DNA of 49,632 bases from Leptospira adleri (GTDB lineage Bacteria; Spirochaetota; Leptospiria; Leptospirales; Leptospiraceae): the NCBI RefSeq assembly GCF_002811985.1, contig NZ_NPDU01000032.1, positions 1 to 49,632 of the forward strand. The letters run 5' to 3'. A program made the position numbers and the translations under genes. Of the stretch, positions 12,010-32,211 are shown piece after piece. The notes below the pieces were generated by a model, which worked only from the letters and a program-made list of their open reading frames with translations, had not been told where the DNA came from and ran no database searches. Position 1 is the stretch's first letter. Every line of letters starts with the position of its first letter.

Positions 12010-14241
12010 ATGTTTCAACTTCATTTTTTTCAATTTTTCGATTGGGATTTACTCAAACCTTTCTTTTACTTTTTGAGTTTTATCGGAATCTATCTGACTC
12101 TTCGTCTTCGGTTTCCACAGGTTCGGTTTCTTTTCCTCGCGGTGAAAATTTTTTCGGGGAATATGGACTACAAAGGTTCGAGAGGAAGGCTCGTTCACTC
12201 TCAGGCATTCTTTTCGGGAACCGCTTCTTCACTGCTTCCGGGAGCGATCATCGGTTCCGCGCTTGCGCTAATGATCGGAGGACCGGGGGTTCTTCTCTGG
12301 ATTTGGGTTTCCTCTTTTCTCATCATGCCTCTTCGTTTTGTTTCTTCTACGCTTGCGATCCGGTTTCGGACCAAGACCGCCTCCGGAAGATATCTTTCCG
12401 GGCCGATGTATTTTATTGAAAAGGCCCTGAAGGCTCGTTGGCTCGCGGTAAGTTTCTCCATCGCCGGACTTTGTACGGTTCTTGTGATGGGAGGTGCTGT
12501 TCCGATGTTGTATGTGACCCATATCGCGAATAAGGCGTTCGAAGTCACCGGAATGACGGTTCCATTTTTGTTGTCCGTGATTCTCGTGTTTATCGTCTTG
12601 GGGGGTGTAAGAAGAGTTGGAAAGATCTCGGCTTATCTCGCGCCGATCGGGATTCTTCTTTTTTTCGCGGGCTATTTTTTTCTATTTAAGAATTCTCTAA
12701 TGAACTTTCAACATTTCCTATGGCTTTCCCTTCAGGAAGCGTTCCAGCCGCTGACCGCGATCGCCGGAGGAACTTTTGTCCTCGCGAGAACCTTCAGTAT
12801 GGCCTCCGGGATCTTTTTTGTATCGACTGAAACGGGAATCGGAAAGAGCGCCGGAGTTTCGGGAGTTGTGAGAACGGATTTTCCGGCAAAACAGGGACTT
12901 GTGAGCATGCTCGCGACCTTCTTTGAAGGATTTATCGTATCCACTCTTGTGATCTACGCGCTATCTTCCTATGGAGCATTCAAGATGGAGGAGCAGATGT
13001 TTTTTCTGAACACACTCTTTCGAGGACATACAAACCCGGTCAACGCTGCCTTTTTTATTTCCTTTCTTCTTTTCGGAATCGTTTCGATCACCGGTTGGTT
13101 TTATACGGGAGAACAGAACGCGCTCTACATTCTCGGAGAGAGGTTCGCGAACTTTTTTCGGATTCTTTTCTTAGTAACGATTCTCGCCGCGGCCTATCTT
13201 TATGTGAAGAAGGGGGAGGCGATACTTTACGACGCGTTCGGTTTGGGATATTCCCTTTCCATCATCACAGCAGTGCCGGTTCTGATCTCTCTTGTTCTTT
13301 TGGAAAAAATCGCAAGAACGGAGTTGAAGCGGTTTCTTACCGAAAGCGGCGCGAGATACGAGGTCTTAAAGGATTTTTATCTTTTGATTCTTTCGATCGT
13401 TCCCAAAAATTTACTTTCGCTTTTGTTCGGACTTCTCGCGTCCTCCAGGCTTCCCCGTTTTATTCTGATCCCGATATTAAAGGCGTTCGCGAGGGCGTAT
13501 AAGATCAATCTAGACGAAGCGGAATTGGAAATTCAGGAATACAATTCTCTCAACGCATTCTTCACGAGAGCCTTGAAAGCGGAAGCAAGAATCATAGATT
13601 CCGCAGAGAACGAGATGGTTTCGCCCGTGGACGCGAAAATCACAGGATACGGAGACATCAATCAGAGAATCATCATCCAGGCTAAGGGCGTGGATTACAA
13701 TTTGAAGGAACTTTTGGGAGGAGGAGCTTCCAAATATCTGGACGATTTCTCCAACGGAAAATACATCACATTCTATCTTTCTCCTCAGGATTACCATAGG
13801 ATCCATTCCCCCGCTTACGGAAGAATATTAGGATATTATTATGAACCAGGAAAGCTCTTTCCTGTGAACGAACTCGCGGTTTTCGGAATTCGGGGGCTTT
13901 TTCCGAAAAACGAAAGGCTGATCACGTATCTCCAAACCGAATACGGGAAAGTCGCGGTCATCAAGGTGGGAGCGTCCAACGTTGGAAGAATTCGCGTCAC
14001 CTACGACAACAAGATCGTGACGAACACCCTTATCCGAAGCGCGAGAACCGTGGAATACAAGGACGTGTCGATCATGATCGACAAGGGAGCCGAATTGGGA
14101 AGATTTGAGATGGGTTCGACCGTAATTCTTTTGATGGAGAAAGACACATTTACGTTCGATTCTCTCCCTCTGAACGAGAAGATCACCTACGGAACTCCGA
14201 TCGGAAAATTCATCGAGAAGAAGTGCAAACTTCCAAAATGA
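12010..14241 (+). CDS. Fusion of AGCS-type transporter and phosphatidylserine decarboxylase
   Basis: This 743-residue protein has two halves. Residues 1-440 form about ten membrane helices with sodium:alanine symporter (AGCS) features, such as [20 protein letters not shown] and [14 protein letters not shown]. The transporter's usual GTGN-type substrate loop is altered. Residues about 490-743 are a phosphatidylserine decarboxylase: [14 protein letters not shown] start, SPVDAK (D541), YHRIHSP (H596, H599) and the pyruvoyl site MGST (S703). Self-cleavage there would release a 41-residue alpha chain and leave the beta chain attached to the membrane helices. The expected reaction is phosphatidylserine to phosphatidylethanolamine at the inner membrane. 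The ATG at 12010 with GGGTGGG upstream is preferred; the open frame reaches back to 11929. Confidence 0.85.
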   Translation: MFQLHFFQFFDWDLLKPFFYFLSFIGIYLTLRLRFPQVRFLFLAVKIFSGNMDYKGSRGRLVHSQAFFSGTASSLLPGAIIGSALALMIGGPGVLLWIWVSSFLIMPLRFVSSTLAIRFRTKTASGRYLSGPMYFIEKALKARWLAVSFSIAGLCTVLVMGGAVPMLYVTHIANKAFEVTGMTVPFLLSVILVFIVLGGVRRVGKISAYLAPIGILLFFAGYFFLFKNSLMNFQHFLWLSLQEAFQPLTAIAGGTFVLARTFSMASGIFFVSTETGIGKSAGVSGVVRTDFPAKQGLVSMLATFFEGFIVSTLVIYALSSYGAFKMEEQMFFLNTLFRGHTNPVNAAFFISFLLFGIVSITGWFYTGEQNALYILGERFANFFRILFLVTILAAAYLYVKKGEAILYDAFGLGYSLSIITAVPVLISLVLLEKIARTELKRFLTESGARYEVLKDFYLLILSIVPKNLLSLLFGLLASSRLPRFILIPILKAFARAYKINLDEAELEIQEYNSLNAFFTRALKAEARIIDSAENEMVSPVDAKITGYGDINQRIIIQAKGVDYNLKELLGGGASKYLDDFSNGKYITFYLSPQDYHRIHSPAYGRILGYYYEPGKLFPVNELAVFGIRGLFPKNERLITYLQTEYGKVAVIKVGASNVGRIRVTYDNKIVTNTLIRSARTVEYKDVSIMIDKGAELGRFEMGSTVILLMEKDTFTFDSLPLNEKITYGTPIGKFIEKKCKLPK

Positions 14242-14287
14242 AGTTAGTTTGGAAAAAAAGAGGGAACTCCTCTTACGATTTCGGAAA

Positions 14288-14339
14288 TGTAGGAACTCAT
14301 ATGGAATCGTGCGATCTTGAAAAGGTAGGAACTCATACA
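14288..14339. repeat. Two palindrome-family copies upstream of the DUF971 gene
   Basis: TGTAGGAACTCATATG (14288) and GGTAGGAACTCATACA (14324) lie 36 bp apart in the same orientation. The second ends two bases before the ATG of the next gene, and its AGGA is the only Shine-Dalgarno-like sequence there. Confidence 0.85.
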
Positions 14340-14341
14340 AA

Positions 14342-14671
14342 ATGACTCGACTCAGTTTGAAAGCGACCACTCCCGATCAGATCGACTTCGACGATACGAC
14401 CTTGAAGATAACTTGGAAAGACGGGATCACTTCCATCTTTGATCTTCTGGATTTGAGAAAACGTTGTCCTTGTGTAGTATGCAAGGGCGGTCACGGCGGA
14501 AAGGTGGGAACTACCACCGGAGGAATTCAGAAGATCTCTCTCTACTCGGTAAATAAAGTGGGGCGTTATGCTATCAATCCGGTCTGGAGCGATAATCATC
14601 TGACCGGAATTTACTCGTTTGATTCTCTGAGAATGTTGGCGGATGGGTTGGGAGGGGATCTCTCACTTTGA
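14342..14671 (+). CDS. DUF971 (gamma-butyrobetaine hydroxylase-like N-terminal) protein
   Basis: The 109-residue product matches the small DUF971 family: a beta-rich start, then LDLRKRCPCVVCKGG with cysteines C42, C44 and C47, which bind zinc in the homologous N-terminal domain of gamma-butyrobetaine hydroxylase. It continues with the family's INPVWSDNHLTGIYSFDSLR end. Its cellular role is not established; stand-alone members have been linked to iron-sulfur or iron metabolism only by gene context in other bacteria. The ATG sits two bases after a palindrome repeat whose AGGA appears to serve as ribosome binding site. It precedes the flagellar cluster by 134 bp and is probably a separate unit. 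Confidence 0.85.
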   Translation: MTRLSLKATTPDQIDFDDTTLKITWKDGITSIFDLLDLRKRCPCVVCKGGHGGKVGTTTGGIQKISLYSVNKVGRYAINPVWSDNHLTGIYSFDSLRMLADGLGGDLSL

Positions 14672-14741
14672 AAGGTAGTTTTTTTTAGAAAAAAGATTGT
14701 TTTAACCCAAAAATCCAGTGGAATCCAGTTGGGAAGAAAAA

Positions 14742-15866
<1,125 letters not shown>

Positions 15867-15870
<4 letters not shown>

Positions 15871-16664
15871 AGTCTCTGGTAGTTTTCCGGGATTTCAGAA
15901 AGGCGATCGTTTCCGTTTTTCTGATTCTTCTCGCAACCGTTCTTTCATTTTCCCCGCTCAAAGCACAATCGGAAAGAGAGCTCATGGACGAGGCTCTCAA
16001 GAAAGAATTGGGTCAAACGCCCGCACCCAAAGAAGAATCCAAGAAGGACAATGCTTCCAAAACGGAAAACCCTTCCGCGGTCGTAAAACCTTCTGTGAAT
16101 TCCGAAAGTCAGGCGGAGACAAATCCAGTCGCCGAGCGATATAAAACCGGAGACGAAGGTCCGGGGATCGCGGGAACTCTCTTCCGAGTCGTCTTTATAT
16201 TAGCTCTTCTTTGTGTAGGACTTTATTATATTCTAAAATACGTTGCGAAGAATCGGGAAGGACGTCTTCCCGTTCGCGGAGAGATGAACGTTCTTTCCAG
16301 TCTGATGCTCGGACCGAACAAACAGCTTCAGATCGTGGAAGTTTCAGGTCGTTTTTTGGTGTTAGGTGTCGCGGACAACGGGATCAATTTGATCACCGAA
16401 ATCTCCGATCCGGAAGTAAAACATAGAATTCAGCAAAAAAAGGAAACCTTCGATCCTCCGGAGGGAGGATTTTTGGTAACGGTTCTTGAACAGATCAAGG
16501 ACTTGAATTCGAGAATCTCCGGGAATCAGGAAGGTCCTCCCGGAGGAACGGAAAAAGCGGAAGCCGCCAGGGACGAAAAACGAAGGCAAACCCGCAAGAA
16601 GCTCGATGAACTCAAAGAAAAAACAAGCTCGCTCGAAAGCGGGCTTTTCGATTTGAGATCGTAA
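15867..16664 (+). CDS. fliO: Flagellar biosynthesis protein FliO
   Basis: The 265-residue product begins at GTG overlapping the fliN stop (GTGA). It has an N-terminal signal/anchor (residues about 10-34), a low-complexity lysine/glutamate/serine linker, and one transmembrane helix ([20 protein letters not shown], about 110-130). The FliO domain ([20 protein letters not shown]...) and a charged tail end it. FliO helps assemble the FliP ring of the export gate. It is longer than enterobacterial FliO because of the periplasmic linker, as is common in spirochaetes. Confidence 0.88.
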
Positions 16665-16686
16665 GTTAAGAACTCAAGTTTTAGGG

Positions 16687-18547
<1,861 letters not shown>

Positions 18548-18567
18548 GAAGGATCCTTTCGTCCACT

Positions 18568-18726
18568 TGTCGTAGTTCCGACTTCTTCCGTGAAACGATG
18601 ATTTCCCCGCCCTCGTTGGGTGGTGGAGGCGGGTTGGCGGGAAGACTCGGGGGAATTTTCTCTATCACAAAACGACATTTCTTTCAAGAAGAATTTTCCC
18701 GCAGAGGCTTTGTAGGAGCTCCTATA
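18568..18726 (+). repeat. Composite palindrome-bounded repeat, copy B (between fliR and flhB)
   Basis: The left end is TGTCGTAGTTCCGACT and the right end TGTAGGAGCTCCTATA, containing the perfect palindrome TAGGAGCTCCTA. Inside are TTCCGTGAAA, CCGCCCTCGTTGGGTGGTGG (a GC-rich hairpin), GACTCGGGGGAATTTTCTC and a 45-base AT-richer part. The last base of the element is the A of the flhB ATG, and its AGGAG is the flhB ribosome binding site. Confidence 0.88.
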
Positions 18727-19916
18727 TGCTCCTGAGGATTTTTCTTTCCATTGTCGATTTTTTTAGAATCGACCGTTCGCTGATTTTTGAGACCTCCGAA
18801 TCGCTTTCGATTTCGCCTAACGTCTCCGAGTTCAGGATCGATCTTCAACTTTTTGCGGCCGAAGACGAGGGCAGAACCGAACCCGGATCCGAACGTAGAA
18901 GAAGAGAAGAGCGTGAAAAAGGAAACGTCCCGAAATCTCCGGAACTCCCCGCCGCCGTGGTTCTTCTAGCGGGAGTGATTCTTGTTTATCTCATGGGAGA
19001 ATATTTTTTCATGAGAACGTTTTATATTCTTCGCAAATACATCCACGGTGTCGGACAACGCACCGATATCAGTTCCGAATCCGTAACCGAACTTTTAAAA
19101 AACGCGTCCACCGATCTTTTCACCCTTCTATGGCCTCTTCTTGGGATCACCTTGGTCGGGGCCGTCATAGGCAACGTAGCTCAAGTGGGGTTTATGTTTG
19201 CACCTCGCGCATTGAGCTTTAACTTCAGCAGGGTTGCGCCCAATTTTAAAAAAGTTCTCCCGACACGTCAGACGCTCTTCAACCTCGGGAAATCTTTGGC
19301 AAAGGTCGGACTCATTGGCTGGGTTTCTTATATCATCATCAGTCGCGATTTTTTTCCGATTCTTCTTTCCGGAGAGATGGGTTTGGAACAAGCCGTCGCG
19401 CTCGTTATGAGCACTTCCTTTAAGATCTTTCTCGTCGTCGGGATCATCCTTCTCGCGATCAGCGTCGTGGATTATCTTTATCAAAGATACGAATATGAAG
19501 AATCCTTAAAGATGACTCCTTCCGAGGCGAAAAGGGAAGCAAAAGAATCCGACGGGGATCGTTCTCTTCAAGCGAGACGAAGACAGCTCGCAAGAGATAT
19601 GATGAACAAACGTAAGATGCTCGCGAAAGTGCCCGAAGCGGATGTCGTCATCACGAATCCGACTCACTTTGCGGTAGCCCTCGAATACAAACCCGGAATT
19701 CATAAGGCTCCGGTCGTCGTCGCAAAGGGTGTGGACGACTTCGCTCTTCTCATCATTCGAATCGCAAGAGAGAACGGAGTTCCCACGATCGAAGACAGAC
19801 TTCAGGCAAGAGGTCTTTACGAAGAAGTGGAACTGGGCGCAGAGGTTCCGCAGCAATTCTATCGCGCAATCGCAACCATTCTCTCCCGTCTTGAATCTTT
19901 CCGGAGAGCTGTGTAA
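18726..19916 (+). CDS. flhB: Flagellar export switch protein FlhB
   Basis: This 396-residue membrane protein with four helices and a cytoplasmic autocleaving domain switches export from rod/hook to filament substrates. The conserved start [15 protein letters not shown]...[11 protein letters not shown] begins only near residue 40; the first 39 residues look lineage-specific. The cleavage motif N311-P-T-H is intact within [15 protein letters not shown]. The ATG lies seven bases after AGGAG, which belongs to composite repeat B. An in-frame start further in would remove the unconserved extension, so the true start merits testing. It lies 9 bp upstream of flhA. Confidence 0.93.
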   Translation: MLLRIFLSIVDFFRIDRSLIFETSESLSISPNVSEFRIDLQLFAAEDEGRTEPGSERRRREEREKGNVPKSPELPAAVVLLAGVILVYLMGEYFFMRTFYILRKYIHGVGQRTDISSESVTELLKNASTDLFTLLWPLLGITLVGAVIGNVAQVGFMFAPRALSFNFSRVAPNFKKVLPTRQTLFNLGKSLAKVGLIGWVSYIIISRDFFPILLSGEMGLEQAVALVMSTSFKIFLVVGIILLAISVVDYLYQRYEYEESLKMTPSEAKREAKESDGDRSLQARRRQLARDMMNKRKMLAKVPEADVVITNPTHFAVALEYKPGIHKAPVVVAKGVDDFALLIIRIARENGVPTIEDRLQARGLYEEVELGAEVPQQFYRAIATILSRLESFRRAV

Positions 19917-19925
19917 GAGGAAACT

Positions 19926-22049
<2,124 letters not shown>

Positions 22050-22100
22050 AATTTTTAGAATATTCGATTTTTCTAAAACAGAAAGATCAAGGAGCCAAAC

Positions 22101-23402
<1,302 letters not shown>

Positions 23403-23430
23403 TTCCGATCGGGCTGGAAAGAGGTAAAGA

Positions 23431-24339
23431 ATGGACCAGGCGACTCATTTGCGGAAACTCACCGAGGGGAACACGAGTCTAAAAGTTCTGTCATCCAGAA
23501 AGCCCACGACTAAGATCATCGCGATCGCGTCCGGGAAAGGAGGAGTTGGTAAGAGCACCATCTCCGTCAACCTTGCTATCTCTATGGCGCGGGCCGGTCA
23601 AAAGGTTCTCGTATTCGACGGGGACTTGGGCCTTGCGAACGTAAACGTAATTTTAGGAATCATTCCCAAATACAATCTCTACCACGTAGTCAAAGGTCAC
23701 AAAAGCCTAAAAGACATCGTCATTCAAACCCCGGAAGGAGTGGACATCATCGCGGGAGCCTCCGGTTATTCCCAACTCGCAAACTTAAACGATACTCAGA
23801 GAAACGCTCTGATCAAAGGTTTTTCGGAACTGGACACTTACGATATCATGATCATCGATACCGGAGCCGGAATCAGTTCCAACGTGATCGGTCTTACGCT
23901 TCCTGCGGACGACGTCATCGTCGTGACGACTCCGGAGCCGACTGCGATCACGGATTCGTACGGACTGATCAAAGCGATCGTGTCTCAGAGTCGGGATAAG
24001 AATCTAAAGATGGTTGTGAACCGTGTAAGAAGCGCCATCGAAGGAAAAAAAGTCGCCGATCGAGTGATCGATATCAGCGGACAGTTTCTCGAAGTCAAGG
24101 TGGAGAATCTCGGATTTATATTTCAAGACGAAGAAGTTGAGAAAAGTATCCGGGAGCAAAAACCTTATATCATCAATTCTCCGAAAAGTAAGGCGGCGGC
24201 ATGCCTGAATCGCATAACGTATTCCCTTTTGAATCAGGAAATGGAACCGTTGGAAGACGCTGGCATCAGCGGGTTTTTCAAAAAATTCTTCAACTTTATG
24301 GACGTCCGAGAAAAAGAACTCAAGGACGACGAAGAATAG
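23431..24339 (+). CDS. flhG: Flagellar number regulator FlhG (MinD/ParA ATPase)
   Basis: This 302-residue MinD-like ATPase counteracts FlhF to set flagellar number. The deviant Walker A KGGVGKST is at 36-43, with [12 protein letters not shown] (switch I) and [11 protein letters not shown] (Walker B). The N-terminal DQATHLRKL matches the DQAxxLR motif that stimulates FlhF GTPase. A C-terminal amphipathic end ([13 protein letters not shown]) could bind membrane. AGAGGT precedes the ATG. Confidence 0.95.
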   Translation: MDQATHLRKLTEGNTSLKVLSSRKPTTKIIAIASGKGGVGKSTISVNLAISMARAGQKVLVFDGDLGLANVNVILGIIPKYNLYHVVKGHKSLKDIVIQTPEGVDIIAGASGYSQLANLNDTQRNALIKGFSELDTYDIMIIDTGAGISSNVIGLTLPADDVIVVTTPEPTAITDSYGLIKAIVSQSRDKNLKMVVNRVRSAIEGKKVADRVIDISGQFLEVKVENLGFIFQDEEVEKSIREQKPYIINSPKSKAAACLNRITYSLLNQEMEPLEDAGISGFFKKFFNFMDVREKELKDDEE

Positions 24340-24342
24340 TCT

Positions 24343-24828
24343 TTGAACCTCCAGGTTTTATTCATCGCGGTCTTTGCGGTCATCGCGCTCATCGTCAGTC
24401 CGATCTGCGGATTCTTAGCCGGAAATCAAGTCGGTCATATCGTTTTAGTTTCCATCCTTTCCACGCTTGCTTTTGCGGTTTTCGGTTTCGGAGTGCACGC
24501 GGTCTTAGAAATGAAAGTCCCTGAATTTTTAGATTTTCTTTCCAATCTTACGGGAGAATTTTCATCCGCGTCCTCGGGTGAAGACGGATCGGGCGCAGCC
24601 GGGTTTCGGGATTATACAAGCCAAGCGGGAGATTCCGAGTTTGCTACGGCTTCCGCGGACGGTCCTTCCTCTTCCGAAGTCTTCGCTTCCGCTACTCCGA
24701 AACGTCAGAAAAACGGCAACTTTGGAGATCATATCATGGTCGAAAATATAGCGATCAAAAACGAACCGAAACTGATGGCCGAAGCGATCCGAACGATGCT
24801 TGCAAAAGACGACATGGGAGAAAAGTAA
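24343..24828 (+). CDS. Small membrane protein of the flagellar cluster, unknown function
   Basis: The 161-residue product appears to start at TTG (24343), three bases after flhG. Two hydrophobic helices (about 3-24 and 29-52) are followed by a serine/glycine-rich linker. A conserved-looking tail follows, [20 protein letters not shown] then [12 protein letters not shown]. Its fixed place between flhG and fliA suggests a flagellar role, but I recognise no domain. The start codon is uncertain because no strong ribosome binding site is visible; translational coupling to flhG is likely. Confidence 0.7.
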   Translation: MNLQVLFIAVFAVIALIVSPICGFLAGNQVGHIVLVSILSTLAFAVFGFGVHAVLEMKVPEFLDFLSNLTGEFSSASSGEDGSGAAGFRDYTSQAGDSEFATASADGPSSSEVFASATPKRQKNGNFGDHIMVENIAIKNEPKLMAEAIRTMLAKDDMGEK

Positions 24829-24910
24829 CAATTTCTTTCCTAAATATCGTTTGAAACCGAGTAGAACCGCAATGAGACAAAAAACTGCTTGATTTCCCTG
24901 TTTTTGCCTC

Positions 24911-24965
<55 letters not shown>

Positions 24966-24985
24966 GTTTTTCCAGATCCGAGCTT

Positions 24986-25786
<801 letters not shown>

Positions 25787-25815
25787 AGAATTTATTTACC
25801 AGGATAAAAATCTAT

Positions 25816-27804
<1,989 letters not shown>

Positions 27805-27812
27805 ACCATAGG

Positions 27813-28172
27813 ATGCGCCTCAATGATACTCTTTTAGGCTATGGACAGGCCCCGGACATGATCCGGAGGCAGCAGGTGGAAAACCCGTTCACCATGGCAC
27901 ACACGATCTCGGAAACGGCCCGGGTGGTGAAAGAGTACAACGATACAAGAAAATACGCGGTCGAATTGTACACGGACGTGTTTTCTCTTTCACCCGAATC
28001 CAGGGAAAGAATGGTATCCGCTCGCAATCAGAAAATCGATCAGGTCCGGGACAAACTCAAAACATACAAACCCGCTTCCGACGGTCATTCTGAATTGGTC
28101 ACTTATTCCGCGGGCGGTGCAAAGGCGACTAACGCACCATCCAATCGAGGCAGAATCGAATTCTTCGCTTAA
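27813..28172 (+). CDS. Small protein of the flagellar cluster, unknown function
   Basis: The 119-residue product is soluble and charged, with a helical middle ([20 protein letters not shown], then [18 protein letters not shown]) and a disordered serine/alanine end. No domain is recognised. It follows the FapA-like gene by eight bases and lies on the same transcript. The ribosome binding site is weak, so coupling is probable. Confidence 0.65.
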   Translation: MRLNDTLLGYGQAPDMIRRQQVENPFTMAHTISETARVVKEYNDTRKYAVELYTDVFSLSPESRERMVSARNQKIDQVRDKLKTYKPASDGHSELVTYSAGGAKATNAPSNRGRIEFFA

Positions 28173-28220
28173 TCTTTTTTCCGTGGGAATGTTGTTGGAG
28201 ACGGTTCCGGGGGAAAAGAT

Positions 28221-29559
<1,339 letters not shown>

Positions 29560-29563
<4 letters not shown>

Positions 29564-30123
29564 ATTCTCCCAAACTTTTTGTTCTCTCTTCCGTCGCAGG
29601 AGGAGGGAAGTCGACTCTGATCCAAAAACTTCGAGAAAAACATCCGGAGATATTATTCTCCATTTCATCCACCACGCGCGCGCCTCGGCCAGGAGACAAA
29701 GAAGGAGTGACTTATCATTTTCTTTCCAAAGAAGAATTTGAAAAAGGGATTTCGAACTCTGCGTTTTTGGAATGGGCCGTGGTTCACGACCAGTATTACG
29801 GGACGCCTCTAAAATTTATCGAAGAAGCGTTTCAAAAGGGCGCCTCGGTGATCATGGACATCGACGTTCAAGGCGCGAAAATCATCAAAGAAAAACTGCC
29901 GAAAAAGATCGTGACGATTTTTATTCTTCCGCCTAACGAAAAAGAATGGGAAAGGCGTCTTCGCGGGAGGGGAACCGATTCGGAAGAAAGTATTCTAAAA
30001 AGAATTAAGAACGGAAAGCTGGAATTGGAACGTCAAGACGAATTCGATTTTAAAATTGTGAACGACGATTTGGAAAAAGCTCTGAATGAATTGGAAAAAA
30101 TCGTATTTTCGAATTCGAACTGA
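29560..30123 (+). CDS. gmk: Guanylate kinase with apparent CTG start
   Basis: This enzyme converts GMP and ATP to GDP and ADP. The frame contains the P-loop [10 protein letters not shown] (residues 10-19 if started at 29560), then [20 protein letters not shown] and [15 protein letters not shown], all classic guanylate-kinase motifs. The P-loop and the GMP-site STTR lie upstream of the first GTG (29707), so a start there would delete them. Between the preceding in-frame stop (TAA at 29527) and 29707 there is no ATG, GTG or TTG. CTG at 29560 overlaps the remA stop as CTGA and has AGAGGAAG at ideal spacing upstream, giving 187 residues, a normal length. The start is inferred. Confidence 0.85.
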
Positions 30124-30152
30124 ATGACCGGTCAATATATTTTTTACCCTGT

Positions 30153-30309
30153 TGTCGGAGTTCCGACAATGTTTAGAGCGTGATTTTTGCTTGAAGAATT
30201 TTCATTTTCTGATAAGTAAGAGTCTGTGAATTTTTCCCGCCGCCTCTCCCCTCCACCCAAGATCAGGGTGGGGCCCGCGCGATTTCACGGTGAAGTCGGA
30301 GTTCCGACA
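30153..30309 (-). repeat. Composite palindrome-bounded repeat, copy C
   Basis: Read on the minus strand, it starts TGTCGGAACTCCGACT, continues with CACCGTGAAA and a CCCCACCCT...TTGGGTGGAGG GC-rich hairpin, and ends at TGTCGGAACTCCGACA (30153-30168). Order and length match copies B and D. It occupies most of the gap between gmk and the next gene. Confidence 0.85.
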
Positions 30310-30386
30310 GGGAAGATTTTACCGAAGCATCTTGTCTTTTCCGGCCGGTTGAAATTTTTTTTTTGTGTTTTTTTTCGATCGATCCA

Positions 30387-30830
30387 ATGCCTCTAAAAAA
30401 TTCATTTCTCATAGCGAGTTTTTTTCTGCTCGCGACTTCCGTTTCCTTGGGTGAAAGAAATATGACCAAGACTGATTCTAAAGATCTTCTAAGACGTTTG
30501 CGAAAAATTCCGAACCTCTTTGTCGAATCGAAAAAATTGGCAAAAACGGATCCTCTGGAAGATCCATATCCACATCTGGAAAATCTCAAAAAAGAATTTA
30601 GAAACTCGAGAAAATCCTATCAAATCGGAATTCCTTTTAGACACAGTACGACCTGCTCGACCGGCGAGCATCGATTTACCGAAGTTCAGTATGAGGTGGT
30701 CGTCTTCACCAAAAGTAAAGAATTGAAATTTTCGATTTCAGAAAGCAAAATTCATGAGATCGAAAAACACGATGGAAATTTTTCAGAGGAAGAGAAAAGA
30801 ATTTTAAACGAATTCGATTCCGGATCATAG
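30387..30830 (+). CDS. Small hypothetical protein with possible signal peptide
   Basis: If started at the ATG at 30387 the product has 147 residues and a hydrophobic N-terminus (LKNSFLIASFFLLATSVSLG) that could be a signal peptide. A start at 30462, which has GGTGAAAG upstream, would give a shorter soluble form. The rest is charged with a beta-rich middle (HRFTEVQYEVVVFTKSKELK). No domain is recognised, and it is not clearly part of the flagellar transcript. Confidence 0.45.
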   Translation: MPLKNSFLIASFFLLATSVSLGERNMTKTDSKDLLRRLRKIPNLFVESKKLAKTDPLEDPYPHLENLKKEFRNSRKSYQIGIPFRHSTTCSTGEHRFTEVQYEVVVFTKSKELKFSISESKIHEIEKHDGNFSEEEKRILNEFDSGS

Positions 30831-31159
30831 ACTTCTTGGATCCGATTTGAACGAATTCGGATTTTTCGCTTTGTGCTATCCTTCTTCGAATTTAGTTTGT
30901 TAGGCGGAAGTTTTGTTTTGAAATTTGCCTTCTTATTAAGAAGATTCGGTAATTTATAATTTCAAATCTAAGTTTGGAAGTTTAGTAAGTTCTGATCGTA
31001 AAAGATTTCTGCGGAAAACTTAAGATTTATTTTAGATTTTGTGAGTGAATTTAAGTTTCGGTGTTTGAAACGTTTTGAAAGGCGCGGGACTTTGCATTTT
31101 GAAACGTTCACCCGATTTTAAAGTCGATAAAGCGAACGTTTTCGAACAAAATTCTTACG
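30831..31159. other. Gene-free AT-rich convergent interval
   Basis: This 329-bp gap lies between convergent genes. ATCCG (30840) can pair with CGGAT (30858) followed by TTTTTCG, a weak terminator for the plus gene. AACGTTC (31103) pairs with GAACGTT (31134) in front of the minus gene's end. No member of the palindrome family is present and no coding frame is credible. Confidence 0.5.
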
Positions 31160-31549
31160 TTATCTGCAATCCGGAGAATCGACTAAGATAAAAGGCATGG
31201 TTGTGGCAACTCCGTTTGCCTTGAGTTCCCGATCTTTGAGATAAAATCCGCAAACCGAAACGGAACTTCCCACTTGAACGTTGGAAATCAAAGAAGGAGA
31301 ATCCGAATCCAGCGCCACGGGTTTTCCGGAAAAATAAACTACAAAACGAATCGAATTTCCTTTGTATAATATTTCGGAAACGGTTCCTGCGATCTGGATC
31401 GTTTTCCCGAAGGCCGCGGATGGATTAGAGACGAGCTCGTATCCGCTTACTTTCGGAGGAGGGGAGTTTTTTTTCTTTCCCAAAATTGGGAAAACGATCG
31501 TGAGGAAAAGGATACAAAAGGAAATTATAATTTTATTATATTGTTTCAT
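31160..31549 (-). CDS. Small exported protein, OB-fold-like, unknown function
   Basis: The 129-residue product has an N-terminal signal peptide (KIIISFCILFLTIVFPILG). A compact beta-rich domain follows, containing GKTIQIAGTVSEILYKGNSI and VGSSVSVCGFYLKDRELKAN. The pattern resembles a small OB-fold tRNA_anti/NfeD-like barrel, but this is only an impression. Two cysteines near the end could form a disulfide. It follows flbB by 13 bp, so it is probably the last gene of the fliI operon and may act in the periplasm near the flagellum. Confidence 0.7.
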   Translation of the reverse strand: MKQYNKIIISFCILFLTIVFPILGKKKNSPPPKVSGYELVSNPSAAFGKTIQIAGTVSEILYKGNSIRFVVYFSGKPVALDSDSPSLISNVQVGSSVSVCGFYLKDRELKANGVATTMPFILVDSPDCR

Positions 31550-31562
31550 CGTTTACTCCGAA

Positions 31563-32210
31563 CTATGGATTTGCTTCGACTGCGTCGTCGGGAATTCCGG
31601 GAGTTTTGATCCCACCCGATCTACTCAGCCATTTATTCGTAATCATCGCTCTTCTGTCTGCGGGAAAAAGGGTCAAAAGATAAGTAGTGATCGTCGGCCT
31701 TCCGTCGTCTTCGGCGTCCTTATCCATCTGAATAAAAACGTCGATGATATCTCCGTCCGGCCAGTTTAAGAGCATTCCAACCGCCGAATCGGGCGGCATA
31801 TTACCAACCTTATCAGCGAGAACTTTGACTAACTTTTGACGGCTGTTTTTTTCCGCTTCGGCGGATTTCATGTCCTTTTCTTTTGTGATAAGTCCCTTTC
31901 TCATTTCTTCGAGCTTTTCCATCTCCGCTTCGAGTCTTCCTTTTTCGTTAAGAAGTTCGGTTTTTCTTTTTTCCAGCTCGTCCAATTCTTCGGCGAACCG
32001 CTCTTGCGCTTTTGCAAATTCGAGCTTTTGAAGTTCGGAAGGAGATTCGTTGTCCTGATTTACAAGCCCCGGTTCCTTTCTGAGGAACGGAAAAATTTCA
32101 GATGCGTTGATGATTTGAAAATAATCAAAAACAAAAAAGCCGATTCCTAATAAAAAGAAGATGAGCAGAACCAGATAGATTGCCCTTGCTTTGTCGCTTA
32201 ACGATGCCAT
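31563..32210 (-). CDS. flbB: Periplasmic-flagellar collar protein FlbB
   Basis: The 215-residue product has one N-terminal membrane helix (AIYLVLLIFFLLGIGFFVFD), a long coiled coil (about 55-125) and a C-terminal MgtE-N/MotE-like domain (KVLADKVGNMPPDSAVGMLL then NWPDGDIIDVFIQMD). This matches FlbB, the base protein of the spirochaetal flagellar collar, which recruits stators. Its place after fliJ is as in Borrelia, where flbB lies in the same cluster. Two bases separate it from the small upstream gene. Confidence 0.85.
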   Translation of the reverse strand: MASLSDKARAIYLVLLIFFLLGIGFFVFDYFQIINASEIFPFLRKEPGLVNQDNESPSELQKLEFAKAQERFAEELDELEKRKTELLNEKGRLEAEMEKLEEMRKGLITKEKDMKSAEAEKNSRQKLVKVLADKVGNMPPDSAVGMLLNWPDGDIIDVFIQMDKDAEDDGRPTITTYLLTLFPADRRAMITNKWLSRSGGIKTPGIPDDAVEANP

Positions 32211-32211
32211 A

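Noticed and set aside
30125..30134. TGACCGGTCA followed by T-rich sequence as a gmk terminator
   Set aside because: The palindrome has no loop, so a stable hairpin cannot form.
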